Shown here: piece by piece, positions 35,533-44,814 of the stretch
Layout of the letters: each line of letters opens with the position of its first letter
How positions within the stretch are numbered: position 1 is the stretch's first letter
Assembly: GCA_019115745.1 (NCBI GenBank)
Contig: DXDA01000080.1
Span: forward strand, 26,510 to 90,509
Source of the DNA: Candidatus Alistipes intestinigallinarum
GTDB lineage: Bacteria > Bacteroidota > Bacteroidia > Bacteroidales > Rikenellaceae
DNA: 64,000 bases
Reading direction: 5' to 3'
Translations under genes and position numbers: made by a program
The notes under the pieces: generated by a model
What the model saw: the letters and a program-made list of their open reading frames with translations, nothing else
Databases searched by the model: none
What the model was told of the DNA's origin: nothing

Positions 35533-38499
35533 TTAAAACGGCAGACCGAGCGAGCCTCCGATCCATACGCCTCCGCTTGACGGATGGTAGCATGAGAGGG
35601 TGAAGGTCGACGTAGCCGAAGCCGGCTGCCGGAAGAGGTTGAAATCGAAGATCAGGTCGCCGCCCGCCGACCAGATGTCATACCACGCCATACCGCGGGC
35701 TCCGGGGATCCGGAAACAGGCGTAGTCGCCCCCGACATTGAGCCGGATGCGCTTGAAATAGAGCACCGAGCCGATACCGCCCTCGGGGTACCACACCGGC
35801 AACTGGTAATTCACCTCACCGGCCGTGTAGTTGTTCGAGGCGATGTCCGCCGAGGAGAAGCCCCGCGGAATCAGACGCGTGGATTTGTAACTCAGCGGGG
35901 CATAGCCGCTCGGGAACTTGTAGCCGCCGATCGACGTCTGGTAATTCGCGGCCACCGACAACGAATGGTGCGGCCCGATTCCCGGCAGATAAGCCTGCCC
36001 GTAGAACGAGATCAGGTCGCTGAAGTTGCTGTTTTCCGGGTTAAACGTGTAGTTCGCCAGGAGGGTATAGCCCCAACGGGGTGCGATGTCGCGGTGGGCC
36101 ATCCGCACCTGATCCGACAAGCCCACACCGAAGGAGACCTGGTGGAGCCCCTTGCGGAAGCCGATATGCTGGATGTTGGTGATGCCGCCATTGTCCCCCC
36201 ACTCGATCTTGCCCAGATCGGCCACCATGCCGTTCGAATAGTTCCACCCGGTCAAGATCGAGAGTTGCCGCGTGTGGTATCCGCGCTGGAAATAGAGCGG
36301 CAGCGTGGCCGTCAGACCCACGGAGTAATACTTGTCGGGGGCCGGGCGTGACTGGTACTCATACTTCCCGGTCTGGGCATTGTACTGCCCGAGCGAGTAG
36401 AAGAGCTGGTTGCCGCCGTACGAGGCGTCGAGGTCGAGGTGCACGCCCAGCCCGAAGTAACGCACCCCGAGGTTGAAGAGCGAACCCTCGTGGTGGTTCC
36501 ACCCATAAGAGGCGTAGGCTTCGGTATTCGAGAGCAGGTTCTGCGAGATGATCGTCACGCCGGCATTCAGGTCGATCGTCTGTTCATCGACCAGCGCAAA
36601 GGGATTGAACGCCACGGGCATCCAACTGTGTACATTCACCAGATTGGGGAGCTTGCGGTAGCGTTTTGCCCGGAAGTCCGCACTTTGGGCCAGCGAGTCC
36701 GCCTGCGTGAAGCGCACCGTGTCGAGGTTCACCACCTCCCAGCGCCGCCGCGGAGGATTGACCCGGTTCTCCGGCAGCCGCGACGGGGCGACGGCCACCC
36801 AGCCGCTGTCGGCCGGCTGCTCCGCCACGCGGTAGCCCAGCCGGTCGTAAGTCGTCAACAGCACCGTCCCGGCCCCTCCATCCACCTCAGCCGCCCCGCG
36901 GCCCGGAGCCGGGTCGAAGGCCCCGTAGGTCGAGGTCGTGATTCGGAATTCGCGGCGGGTCGTCAGGTCCCAGCAGTGGGCCTCGTCCTTGCCCGAGGCG
37001 ATCGAGCCGTAGTAGAGCCGCCCGCCCCCGGCCCGCAGGTCCGACAACGTGATATAGGCCCCCTCGGTCACGGCGTGCAGTCCCTCGGCATCGATCCGAC
37101 CGATCCACATGCCGCTGTCGTCGGTCACCAGCACGTACCAGGCCCGGGTCAGATCGTCCCACGCCAGTCCGTGCAACTCCTTGTCGGCCGGGACCGCGAA
37201 GCGCTGATCCGCCGCGCCGTCACGCCGCACGACCACCGTATAACGGCCGTCGGGATTGTATTCCACCCAGCCCAGTTCGTCGGGTGTCGCCGTGGGATAG
37301 AGCGTCCGCCGGGCCCGGCTCACCGTCCGGGGGCGTCCGTCCGCGAGGTCCAGCCAGCAGAGCTGCGAATTGACCCGCTGCTCGAAGAGCGTCGAACGAC
37401 GGTACTCGGTCCACCAGAGGCGGCCGTCGCACAGTGTCGGGCGCGTCGAGACCAGCCCCGTCGGAGCGATCGTCCGCTCCTCGCCCGTACGGCGGTCGAT
37501 GCAAACGAAGCGCGACACGCGGTCGAAGTCGCTTTTCAGGGCCACAATCGCCGTATCGCCCAGCGCCAGCGGCCACTGGTAGGTCGTATAGTTCCGCTCG
37601 GGCAGATCAACCACCGGCCGGGCGGAGTTTTCCACTTTCGGCAGCGCATTCCAGAAACGCTCCAGTTCATCGAACGTCTCGCGGAAGAGTTTTTGCACGT
37701 TCGTATCGTAATACTTCTCCAGGGCGACGCGGGTCGTGGCCAGGACATAGGGATTGCGCGAACCGTACCAGGCGACCTGGTCCCAGATATTCCTGCCGTA
37801 GCGCTCCCAGGCATACGAACAGATCTGATAGCCCAGTTCGTAGTGGTCGGGGATGTAGTCGCGGTAGGAGCCGCAGAACCAGCGGTCGATATTCCGCCGG
37901 TCGCGGCCGACGCTCCCCATCGCGCGGTAGGCCATCGAGAAGGAGGGCTGCAGGCCGCGGCCGAACGACGACATCATCGTCTCGGACATCACCGCATCAC
38001 CCTCCATGGCCCAGATCGGCATACACAACAGGCCGATGGTCGAACCCTGCTGGCCGAGCACGTAGCTCAGGACGCGGATCAGCCCCCGGTCGAGGTTGTT
38101 GTACTGCACGGCATGGCGGTATTCGTGAGCCACCAACTGCTTGTACCACGGCATCGAATAGCTGTCGATGGCCGGCGAGGTGAGGAACTCCACCCGCTTC
38201 GGGAGGTACATCACCAGGCCGTTCGACTGGAAATTCTCGGGGTGCATGACAAACGGGATGCGCATCGGGCCATGGCGGAAGCCGTAGCCGATGTCGGGCT
38301 GCACCGTACGGATGTAGCAGAGCGTCCACCGCGCCAACGCCGAGACCGTATCGGGATAGATCATCCGCACGTCGGGCGTACGGATCGTCGACCACTTCTG
38401 CGGAGGGTCCGAGCCCCACGTGTAATACTGCGCCGCGGCGCGCCGCACTCCGAAGAGCAGGGCGGTGAGCAGCAGCACGAGCGTCAAAACCCGGCGCAC
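35533..38499 (-). CDS. Metallopeptidase-like domain + propeller + outer-membrane barrel protein
   Basis: A 988-aa protein starting at GTG (38499), one base after the SUI1 gene stop. Signal peptide about 1-23. Residues about 40-250 hold the zinc motif HEYRH (His125, Glu126, His129) with a downstream EGDAVMSE (Glu166), as in gluzincin peptidase-MA-like domains. Residues about 310-620 contain TolB/WD-like beta-propeller repeats. Residues about 660-988 are rich in alternating aromatic strands and end in a barrel-like SLGLPF. It is often annotated as a Tol-like or hypothetical protein. An outer-membrane protease with a surface or periplasmic propeller is inferred. Confidence 0.7.
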   Translation of the reverse strand: MRRVLTLVLLLTALLFGVRRAAAQYYTWGSDPPQKWSTIRTPDVRMIYPDTVSALARWTLCYIRTVQPDIGYGFRHGPMRIPFVMHPENFQSNGLVMYLPKRVEFLTSPAIDSYSMPWYKQLVAHEYRHAVQYNNLDRGLIRVLSYVLGQQGSTIGLLCMPIWAMEGDAVMSETMMSSFGRGLQPSFSMAYRAMGSVGRDRRNIDRWFCGSYRDYIPDHYELGYQICSYAWERYGRNIWDQVAWYGSRNPYVLATTRVALEKYYDTNVQKLFRETFDELERFWNALPKVENSARPVVDLPERNYTTYQWPLALGDTAIVALKSDFDRVSRFVCIDRRTGEERTIAPTGLVSTRPTLCDGRLWWTEYRRSTLFEQRVNSQLCWLDLADGRPRTVSRARRTLYPTATPDELGWVEYNPDGRYTVVVRRDGAADQRFAVPADKELHGLAWDDLTRAWYVLVTDDSGMWIGRIDAEGLHAVTEGAYITLSDLRAGGGRLYYGSIASGKDEAHCWDLTTRREFRITTSTYGAFDPAPGRGAAEVDGGAGTVLLTTYDRLGYRVAEQPADSGWVAVAPSRLPENRVNPPRRRWEVVNLDTVRFTQADSLAQSADFRAKRYRKLPNLVNVHSWMPVAFNPFALVDEQTIDLNAGVTIISQNLLSNTEAYASYGWNHHEGSLFNLGVRYFGLGVHLDLDASYGGNQLFYSLGQYNAQTGKYEYQSRPAPDKYYSVGLTATLPLYFQRGYHTRQLSILTGWNYSNGMVADLGKIEWGDNGGITNIQHIGFRKGLHQVSFGVGLSDQVRMAHRDIAPRWGYTLLANYTFNPENSNFSDLISFYGQAYLPGIGPHHSLSVAANYQTSIGGYKFPSGYAPLSYKSTRLIPRGFSSADIASNNYTAGEVNYQLPVWYPEGGIGSVLYFKRIRLNVGGDYACFRIPGARGMAWYDIWSAGGDLIFDFNLFRQPASATSTFTLSCYHPSSGGVWIGGSLGLPF

Positions 38500-38500
38500 G

Positions 38501-38848
38501 TCAGGATCCGGCCTTTTTGCAGCGGTAGCCGCTGCGGGTGAGTATCTCGACGACCCGGTCGCGGTGGTCGCCCTGGATGATGATCTCGCCATCCTTCGCC
38601 GCACCGCCCACGCCGCACTTCGTCTTGAGCAGCCGCGCCAGCGTCTGCAGGTCTTCGTCGCGGCCCACGAACCCCTTCACGAGCGTCACGACCTTCCCGG
38701 CGCGCTGCTTGCGGTCGAGCCATACGCGCAGGTCCTGCTGCTGCGGAGGCAGGGTCTCCGCCTCGGGTTCTTCGTCGGTCTCGTATTTGAAATCGGGATT
38801 CGTCGAGTAGACCATCCCGAGCCGCGATTTCCAATCGTTGTCTGCCAT
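38501..38848 (-). CDS. SUI1/eIF1-type translation factor (YciH)
   Basis: A 115-aa protein. The N-terminal 40 residues are acidic. A SUI1 domain follows, with RKQRAGKVVTLVKGFVG, LQTLARLLKTKCGVGGAAKDGEIIIQGDHR split across the core, and VEILTRSGYRCKKAG. YciH-like proteins bind the 30S subunit and affect start-site selection. The next gene starts at GTG one base after its stop, so that gene is probably translationally coupled. Confidence 0.92.
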   Translation of the reverse strand: MADNDWKSRLGMVYSTNPDFKYETDEEPEAETLPPQQQDLRVWLDRKQRAGKVVTLVKGFVGRDEDLQTLARLLKTKCGVGGAAKDGEIIIQGDHRDRVVEILTRSGYRCKKAGS

Positions 38849-38896
38849 AAGTATTGTTCAGATGGTAGGAATTAAACGCCGTTTCGGGCGCTTTAT

Positions 38897-38928
38897 TTTG
38901 CACAAAAATACGAAAATATTTATCTTTG
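38897..38928 (+). promoter_or_regulatory. Bacteroidota promoter for the DUF4435 gene
   Basis: TTTG (38897-38900), 20-nt spacer, TAtcTTTG (38921-38928). The ATG at 38936 is only 7 nt past the box, so the mRNA should be leaderless or nearly so. A minus-strand TAttTTTG (38903-38910) for the SUI1 gene sits inside the spacer. Confidence 0.85.
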
Positions 38929-38935
38929 TAGAAGT

Positions 38936-40036
38936 ATGGCCAAGAAGTTCCGCGAAAAACTGCGCCGCATGAACCCCTTCGCGCATTCGGCAGCGCCTGC
39001 CGACCTGCCGCAGCCGCTGCCGGCCGACCCCGATCAGCGGCTGGTGAAGGTCTATGTCGAAGGGTACGAGGATGTGGCCTTCTGGCGCGGAATCTTCGAC
39101 CATTTCCAGAATCCCTACCTGCGCTTCGAGATCTCGGTCCCCGACCGCGGCGACCTCCCGAAAGGAAAAAAGGTCCTCATGGGCATGATCCCGCAGTCGT
39201 CCGAGGAGATGATCCTCTGTGTCGATTCGGACTTCGACTACCTCTTTGCCGGGCGCACCGAACAGTCCTGGCAAGTCGCCGACGCCCGGTTCATGTTCCA
39301 TACCTACGCCTACGCCACCGAGAACTACCTCTGCTACGCGCCCTCACTGCACAACGTCTGCGTCAAGGCCACCAAGAACGACACGCGGATCTTCGACTTC
39401 GTGAAGTTCATGCACGAATATTCGCGCATCATCTACCCGCTCTTCCTCTGGTACGCCTTCTCGGCGCAGCTCGCCTCGGAGAACGTCTTCCCGCTGGTCG
39501 ATTTCAAAGCCTCGGTGCGCCTGGGCTACCTCGAAATCGAGAACAACGGCGAGCGTACCCTGGAGTGGCTCCGCCGCAACGTCTCCAAACGCGAGGAGCT
39601 GCTCCGGCGCCGCAATCCGCGGATGATCGAGCCCATGAAGGAGTTCGAGACCCAGCTCCAGCAGCGCGGCGTGAAGCCCGAAAACACCTATCTCTTCATG
39701 CACGGGCACACGCTGATGGACAACGTGGTGATGGTCCTGCTGAACACCGTCTGCGAAAAGCTCCGCGACATGTCCATCGCCCGGATCACGGCCTCGCAGA
39801 AGCAGGGCGTGGCCCTGAAAAACGAAATGTCGAACTACACGAACTCCCTGCGGTCGATCCGCGACGTGCTGCTCGACAACGAAAACTACACGAAATGCCC
39901 GCTCTACAAGAGCCTCCAGCGCGATATCGAGCGTTACATTGCCCGCACGATCCTCAACATGAAACGTCAGGGGCTCATCAAGGAGAGTTCGGTTCTCGGC
40001 ATTCTCCACCGGCTCCGCCAGGAGACCTTTTCGTGA
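38936..40036 (+). CDS. DUF4435 protein (Toprim-like fold suspected)
   Basis: A 366-aa soluble protein. KVYVEGYEDVAFWRGIF near residue 36 supplies a conserved Glu, MILCVDSDFDYL near residue 96 a DxD pair, and YAYATENYLC near residue 124 another Glu. This is the DUF4435 pattern, related to the Toprim/OLD-nuclease metal site. The C-terminal half is helical and basic. Cellular role unknown; DUF4435 proteins are often found beside ABC-type ATPase genes, but none is adjacent here. It has a near-leaderless promoter and its own terminator after a purine-rich 3' tract. Confidence 0.8.
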   Translation: MAKKFREKLRRMNPFAHSAAPADLPQPLPADPDQRLVKVYVEGYEDVAFWRGIFDHFQNPYLRFEISVPDRGDLPKGKKVLMGMIPQSSEEMILCVDSDFDYLFAGRTEQSWQVADARFMFHTYAYATENYLCYAPSLHNVCVKATKNDTRIFDFVKFMHEYSRIIYPLFLWYAFSAQLASENVFPLVDFKASVRLGYLEIENNGERTLEWLRRNVSKREELLRRRNPRMIEPMKEFETQLQQRGVKPENTYLFMHGHTLMDNVVMVLLNTVCEKLRDMSIARITASQKQGVALKNEMSNYTNSLRSIRDVLLDNENYTKCPLYKSLQRDIERYIARTILNMKRQGLIKESSVLGILHRLRQETFS

Positions 40037-40135
40037 GGGGGGGGGCAGTAGAAGGGTGAAGAAGGGAAGAAGGGAAGAAGGAAGAAGGAAGGGAAGAAGG
40101 GACGGATGAACAGACGGATGGATGGTCGGATGGCC
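40037..40135 (+). repeat. Poly-G run and GAAG purine tract
   Basis: Directly after the DUF4435 stop: eight G (40037-40044), then CAGTAGAAGG and repeated GAAG/GGAAGAAGG units, then GGATGGATGG-like repeats. It lies before the terminator at 40167-40193. A very similar arrangement follows recN at 52584. Confidence 0.7.
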
Positions 40136-40166
40136 GAACAAGAGAGGAGAGCGAGGAATAGACAAG

Positions 40167-40193
40167 AAAAGAGAGCCTTTCGGGCTCTCTTTT
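40167..40193 (+). terminator. Terminator after the DUF4435 gene
   Basis: AAAAGAGAGCC (40167-40177) pairs with GGCTCTCTTTT (40183-40193) around TTTCG; the right arm supplies the T-run. Confidence 0.85.
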
Positions 40194-40209
40194 TCAGTAT
40201 CCGGTTTCA

Positions 40210-40273
40210 GCGTCCGGCATCACTGGCGTCCGGCGGCGCAGGCATCCAGCAGCGCAGACATCCGGCAACGCGT
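40210..40273. repeat. Four tandem 16-nt repeats
   Basis: Units at 40210-40225, 40226-40241, 40242-40257 and 40258-40273 follow the pattern RCRTCCRGCRNCRCNG. They lie between the DUF4435 terminator and the stop of the convergent aspartate kinase gene. Confidence 0.7.
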
Positions 40274-40276
40274 TTT

Positions 40277-41542
40277 TCAATACTGCCCCTCCTTCTTGCG
40301 GACGACGCGCACCGTGGATTGCGTGGCCTGCCGAATGAAGACCTGCGGTCCGCGGGCGTAGCGCCGCCACAGATCCTCGGTATAGCCGCGCACGGTCAGC
40401 AACTCCATGTTCTCGGACTTCATCACGTCGAAACCCGCCTCGCGCAACGCCTCGACCACCTCGTTGATATGCCACGAATTGTCCACGCAGAGGCTCAGGT
40501 TCACAGCCGAGTTGTGGATCAGGTTCGTCTTGATGCGGAAGCGCTCCAGCAGCGAGAAGATCGTGGCGAACTTCTCCTCCAGCACGAACGAGAAGTCCCG
40601 CGAACGAATCGTCAGCAGCACCTGGTCTTTCTTCAGGATCAGGATCGGCACGTCGACCGGTGCCGACAGTCCGCGGATCACCGTCCCGGGCTTGCGCTTG
40701 TCGCCGAACGGCCGCACGTAGAGCGGGATGTTCTTGTTCTGGAGCGGTTTGATCGTCTTCGGGTGGATGATCTGCGCGCCGCTGTAGGCCAGTTCGATGG
40801 TATCGAGGTAGTTCAGTTCGGCAATCTGCACGGCGTCGGGGAAGATCTTCGGATCGGCATTCAGCACGCCGTCGACATCCTTCCACACCGACATCGACTC
40901 CGCATCGAGGATATTCGCCGCCACGGCCGCCGAGTAGTCCGAACCTTCGCGTCCGAGCGTCGTGGTCGTCCCGTCGGGCGCCCCACCGATAAAGCCCTGG
41001 CCGATGAAAACCGTCTCGGGACCTCCTGCCACGGCCTCCCGCAGACGCGGTGCCGAAGCCTCGATATCGACCCCGGCATCCTTGTGGCGCTGTTCCGTGA
41101 CGAAGCAGCGGCGCATGTCGATCCAGCGGTTCGGAACCCCGGCATAGTTCAGGTATTCGGAGATGATCGTCGTCGAGACCAGCTCACCGTAGGCCACGAT
41201 CGTGTCGTACCACAATTCGGCATCCTCTGCGCGGTAGCGGGTCTGCGAGGCGACCTGCTCCAGTTCGGTGAACAGCGCATCGACCTTCTCCAGCCGTTTG
41301 GGTTCGTGCCACAGGTCGTCGATGATCTCCGCATGGTAGTCGCGCAGCTTGGCGATATGCTCCAGCGACTGCTGTTTATCGCCCTTCTGGAGCCCCTCGA
41401 ACACCTTTTCCAAGGCATTCGTCGTCTTGCCCATCGCCGAAACGATGATGAAGAGATGCTGTTCCTCGTCGATAATCTGGCGCAGGTTTCTCACCCCGTC
41501 GGCATTCCGCACCGACGCGCCTCCGAATTTGTAGACCTTCAT
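40277..41542 (-). CDS. lysC: Aspartate kinase
   Basis: A 421-aa monofunctional enzyme that phosphorylates aspartate, the first step of the lysine/threonine/methionine route. The N-terminal KFGGASVRNADGVRNL is the kinase signature; TTLGREGSDYSAA and VWKDVDGVLNADPK form the ATP and aspartate sites. The C-terminal third (about 290-421) carries ACT domains, suggesting feedback control by an end-product amino acid. It is not fused to homoserine dehydrogenase. No lysine riboswitch-like structure is evident in the 101-nt upstream gap. The prolyl oligopeptidase gene lies upstream on the same strand. Confidence 0.95.
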   Translation of the reverse strand: MKVYKFGGASVRNADGVRNLRQIIDEEQHLFIIVSAMGKTTNALEKVFEGLQKGDKQQSLEHIAKLRDYHAEIIDDLWHEPKRLEKVDALFTELEQVASQTRYRAEDAELWYDTIVAYGELVSTTIISEYLNYAGVPNRWIDMRRCFVTEQRHKDAGVDIEASAPRLREAVAGGPETVFIGQGFIGGAPDGTTTTLGREGSDYSAAVAANILDAESMSVWKDVDGVLNADPKIFPDAVQIAELNYLDTIELAYSGAQIIHPKTIKPLQNKNIPLYVRPFGDKRKPGTVIRGLSAPVDVPILILKKDQVLLTIRSRDFSFVLEEKFATIFSLLERFRIKTNLIHNSAVNLSLCVDNSWHINEVVEALREAGFDVMKSENMELLTVRGYTEDLWRRYARGPQVFIRQATQSTVRVVRKKEGQY

Positions 41543-41643
41543 GTTTTTCGTGTTAACCTAACCTAAACAAAACCTGTTTTTACATCGGGATACGGAGGCC
41601 GCCGCCCCGCGACAGCCTCCTTCCCGTATTTCGTGCCATGCAG

Positions 41644-43782
41644 CTACTCCCCGACCGGACGGTACGGCACCCCGATGTTCTGGAAGAGGAATGCATACAT
41701 GTCGGCTGCCTCGTCGATACGCTTCGAGGTGGGTTTGCCGGCGCCGTGCCCGGCCTTCGACTCGATGCGGATCAGCACCGGAGCCTCCCCGGCCTGGCAG
41801 TGCTGCATCGTCGCGGCGAACTTGAACGAGTGGGCCGGAACGACGCGGTCGTCGTGGTCGGCCGTCATCACCAGCGTGGCGGGATACTTCACGCCCTCCT
41901 TGATGTTATGCAGCGGCGAATAGGCATAGATGTAGGGGAACTGTTCGGCGCTGTCCGACGAACCGTACTCCACGGCCCAGCCCCAGCCGATCGTGAACTT
42001 GTGGTAGCGCAGCATGTCCATCACACCCACCTGCGGCAGACACACCGCATAGAGATCCGGGCGCTGCACCTCGCAGGCGCCGACCAGCAGTCCGCCGTTC
42101 GAGCCGCCGTTGATGGCGAGTTTGTCCGACGAGGTGTATTTCTGCGCAATGAGGTACTCGGCCGCCGCGATGAAGTCGTCGAAGACGTTCTGTTTGTTTT
42201 CGAGCATACCGGCCTTGTGCCAGGCCTCGCCGTACTCCGAGCCGCCGCGCAGGTTGGCCACGCAGTAGACGCCGCCCTGCTCGACGAACATCAGCGCCGA
42301 GGGGTTGAAGCCCGGAGTCATGTTGATCTGGAAGCCGCCGTAGCCATAGAGCAGACAGGGATTCTTACCATTGAGTTTCAAATCCTTGCGGCGGGTAATG
42401 AACATCGGCACCTGCGTTCCGTCCTTCGAGGCATAGAAGACCTGCTCCGTCACGAAGAGCGAGGGGTCGAAGGCCACCTCGGGGGCCTTGTAGAGCGTCG
42501 ACTCGCCCGTGGCGATGTCGTAGCGGTAGATCGTTGCCGGGGCCGTGTAGTTCGAGAGCGAGTAGTAGAGTTCGGCATCCTCCTTCTCGCCGCTGAAACC
42601 ACCCACCGAACCAATGGCCGGCAGCGTCACCTCGCGCACAAGCTTGCCGTCGTAATCGTACTGGGCCACCTTGCTCTGGGCATCCTGCAGGTAGGAGGCG
42701 AAGAGGTAGCCGCCGGCCGTGCCGACCCCTTCGAGCAGATTCCGCTCATGCTCCGGGATCACCGTCTCGATCTTCGAAGGATCGTTCAGCGAGATTCGCT
42801 TGAGGGCGTAGTTCAAGGCGCCGTCGTTGGTCACGAAATAGAGGTTGTCCTCCTTGCAGTCGACCGGTGCATAGTCGTGGGCAAAGCCGGCGAGCAGCGT
42901 GCGGAACTTCTTCTCGGAGGTTTTCCGATAGAGGATCTCCGTTCCGGAAGTGCCCTCCGAAGCGATGATGAAGAGCCATTTGCCATCCTCCGAAGGCCAG
43001 GCCGAGAAGTAGCGCAGCGGATGCGCCTTGTCCTCGTAGACGAGCCGGTCGGCCGACTGCGGAGTTCCCAACTGATGATAGTAGACCTTCTGGAACTGGT
43101 TCTGCGACGAATAGACGCCCGACTTCGGAGCGTCGTAGGCGCTGTAATAGAATCCCTTGGAGTCGGAAGTCCAGGTTGCGCCGGAGAATTTCACCCAGTT
43201 GATGCGGTCTTCGGTCAGGGCCTTGGTCTCGGTATCCATGACGCGGATCTCGACCCAGTCCGAGCCCGACGCCGCGGCGGCATAGGCGAAATAGCGGCCG
43301 TCCTTGGAGAACGACGCTGCGGCCAGCGCCACCGTACCGTCCTCCGACAGCGTGTTGGGGTCGAGGAACACCTCGCCCGCCTGGCCGGGCTGCGCCGTGC
43401 GGTAGAGCACCGACTGGTTCTGCAGTCCGTCGTTATAGTAATAGTAGTACCAGTCGCCGTGTTTGGCCGGAGCACCCTCCTTGGGGTAGTTCCACAGTTG
43501 GGTCAGCCGCGTGCGGATGGCGTCGCGGAAGGGAATCTGCGACAGGTAGTCCTCCGTCACGGCATTCTCGGCAGCGACCCACGCGGCCGTCGCCTCCGAA
43601 TTGTCATCTTCGAGCCAGCGGTAGGGATCCGGAACCTCGGTGCCGAAATAGTTGTCCACCACCTCGCCGCGGGCCGTTTCGGGGTAGGGAAGATGTTTGA
43701 TCTGCTTCATGTTGTTGCAACCGGTCGTTGCCAGGGCCGCCGCACCCGCCAGTGCGACGACGCTCCAGAGATAACACTTCAT
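41644..43782 (-). CDS. Prolyl oligopeptidase (S9A), putative lipoprotein
   Basis: A 712-aa serine peptidase cutting after proline in short peptides. The N-terminus has a signal with ATTGC and Cys22, suggesting lipid anchoring. The start of the mature part (DPYRWLEDD) is the S9A hallmark. A beta-propeller spans about 90-430, then the hydrolase domain with Ser561 in GGSNGG, Asp in [10 protein letters not shown] and His in KAGHGAG. The start at 43782 is preferred since the upstream frame has no conserved residues and contains the -7 box. Together with DPP-IV (13.4-15.6 kb) it suggests active use of proline-rich peptides. Confidence 0.95.
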   Translation of the reverse strand: MKCYLWSVVALAGAAALATTGCNNMKQIKHLPYPETARGEVVDNYFGTEVPDPYRWLEDDNSEATAAWVAAENAVTEDYLSQIPFRDAIRTRLTQLWNYPKEGAPAKHGDWYYYYYNDGLQNQSVLYRTAQPGQAGEVFLDPNTLSEDGTVALAAASFSKDGRYFAYAAAASGSDWVEIRVMDTETKALTEDRINWVKFSGATWTSDSKGFYYSAYDAPKSGVYSSQNQFQKVYYHQLGTPQSADRLVYEDKAHPLRYFSAWPSEDGKWLFIIASEGTSGTEILYRKTSEKKFRTLLAGFAHDYAPVDCKEDNLYFVTNDGALNYALKRISLNDPSKIETVIPEHERNLLEGVGTAGGYLFASYLQDAQSKVAQYDYDGKLVREVTLPAIGSVGGFSGEKEDAELYYSLSNYTAPATIYRYDIATGESTLYKAPEVAFDPSLFVTEQVFYASKDGTQVPMFITRRKDLKLNGKNPCLLYGYGGFQINMTPGFNPSALMFVEQGGVYCVANLRGGSEYGEAWHKAGMLENKQNVFDDFIAAAEYLIAQKYTSSDKLAINGGSNGGLLVGACEVQRPDLYAVCLPQVGVMDMLRYHKFTIGWGWAVEYGSSDSAEQFPYIYAYSPLHNIKEGVKYPATLVMTADHDDRVVPAHSFKFAATMQHCQAGEAPVLIRIESKAGHGAGKPTSKRIDEAADMYAFLFQNIGVPYRPVGE

Positions 43783-43811
43783 AAGATGCTGCCGTTTGGG
43801 TGATATTGCGG

Positions 43812-43819
43812 CAAAGTTA
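43812..43819 (-). promoter_or_regulatory. -7 element for the prolyl oligopeptidase gene
   Basis: Minus-strand TAacTTTG, 29 nt before the ATG at 43782; weak -33 region. Confidence 0.45.
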
Positions 43820-43840
43820 GGAAAAATTCGATATTTTCCA

Positions 43841-43848
43841 TACATTTG
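43841..43848 (+). promoter_or_regulatory. -7 element for dapD
   Basis: TAcaTTTG, 23 nt before the dapD ATG (43872), divergent from the oligopeptidase -7 box 21 nt away. Confidence 0.45.
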
Positions 43849-43871
43849 TCTGCCAGAAAACAACGTCAATC

Positions 43872-44708
43872 ATGAACAACAGCCATAACGAACTCCGAAC
43901 GATCATCGAGCAGGCGTGGGAGAACCGCGAACTGCTCCGCGACAACGCCGTACAACAGGCCATCCGGCAGGTCATCGAATACGTGGACAAGGGAGAACTC
44001 CGCACGGCGGAGCCCGTCGACCCGGAAAACAGCCGGTGGCAGGTCAACGAATGGGTCAAGAAGGCCGTCATCCTCTACTTCCCGATCCAGCCCATGCGCA
44101 AGATGGAGGCCGGGGAGCTCGAATGGTTCGACAAGATGGAGCTCAAGCACGGCTACGAGGAGCTGGGCGTGCGCGTCGTGCCCCACGCCGTGGCCCGCTA
44201 CGGCGCCTACATCGCCCCGGGAGCCATCCTCATGCCCTCCTACGTGAACATCGGCGCCTATGTCGATACGGGCACGATGGTCGACACGTGGGCCACGGTC
44301 GGCTCGTGCGCCCAGATCGGACGCCACGTCCACCTCTCGGGCGGCGTCGGAATCGGCGGCGTGCTGGAGCCCGTGCAGGCCGCGCCGGTCATCATCGAGG
44401 ACAACTGTTTCCTCGGCTCGCGCTCGATCGTCGTCGAGGGGGCCCACATCTGCCGCGAGGCCGTGCTCGGTTCGAACACCGTCATCACCGGCTCGACCCA
44501 CATCATCGACGTCACAGGACCCGAGCCCGTCACCTACAAGGGTTACGTTCCGCCCCGTTCGGTGGTTGTCCCGGGCAGCTACCGCAAACAGTTCCCGGCC
44601 GGCGAATACAGCGTCACCTGCGCCCTGATCATCGGACAGCGCAAGGAGTCCACCGACAAAAAGACCTCGCTGAACGACGCCCTGCGCGACTTCGGAGTCT
44701 CGGTATAG
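43872..44708 (+). CDS. dapD: Tetrahydrodipicolinate N-succinyltransferase
   Basis: A 278-aa enzyme of the succinylase branch of diaminopimelate/lysine synthesis. After a helical N-terminus (about 1-100) comes a left-handed beta-helix of hexapeptide repeats (YGAYIAPGAILMPSYVNIGA, GTMVDTWATVGSCAQIG, VHLSGGVGIGGVLEP, EDNCFLGSRSIVVEGA). The active-site region (TMVDTWATVGSCA) and the C-terminal ALIIGQRKEST are present. Length matches the family. Asd and aspartate kinase elsewhere in the window supply earlier steps. Confidence 0.97.
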   Translation: MNNSHNELRTIIEQAWENRELLRDNAVQQAIRQVIEYVDKGELRTAEPVDPENSRWQVNEWVKKAVILYFPIQPMRKMEAGELEWFDKMELKHGYEELGVRVVPHAVARYGAYIAPGAILMPSYVNIGAYVDTGTMVDTWATVGSCAQIGRHVHLSGGVGIGGVLEPVQAAPVIIEDNCFLGSRSIVVEGAHICREAVLGSNTVITGSTHIIDVTGPEPVTYKGYVPPRSVVVPGSYRKQFPAGEYSVTCALIIGQRKESTDKKTSLNDALRDFGVSV

Positions 44709-44814
44709 CCCCGGAGCGCGGGACTTTACACAACGGCGGGGCGGCATCAGCGTTCGCCCCTCCCCTACTCCATTTCCCGCTTTTACAGCCCTGCCCCCGA
44801 AAATTCCTCGAAAA

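Noticed and set aside
38936..40036. DUF4435 as part of a defence island
   Set aside because: Flanked by housekeeping genes (SUI1, lysC) with no nuclease, methylase or ATPase partner.
41543..41643. Lysine riboswitch upstream of aspartate kinase
   Set aside because: Only about 100 nt are available and no L-box-like core is visible.
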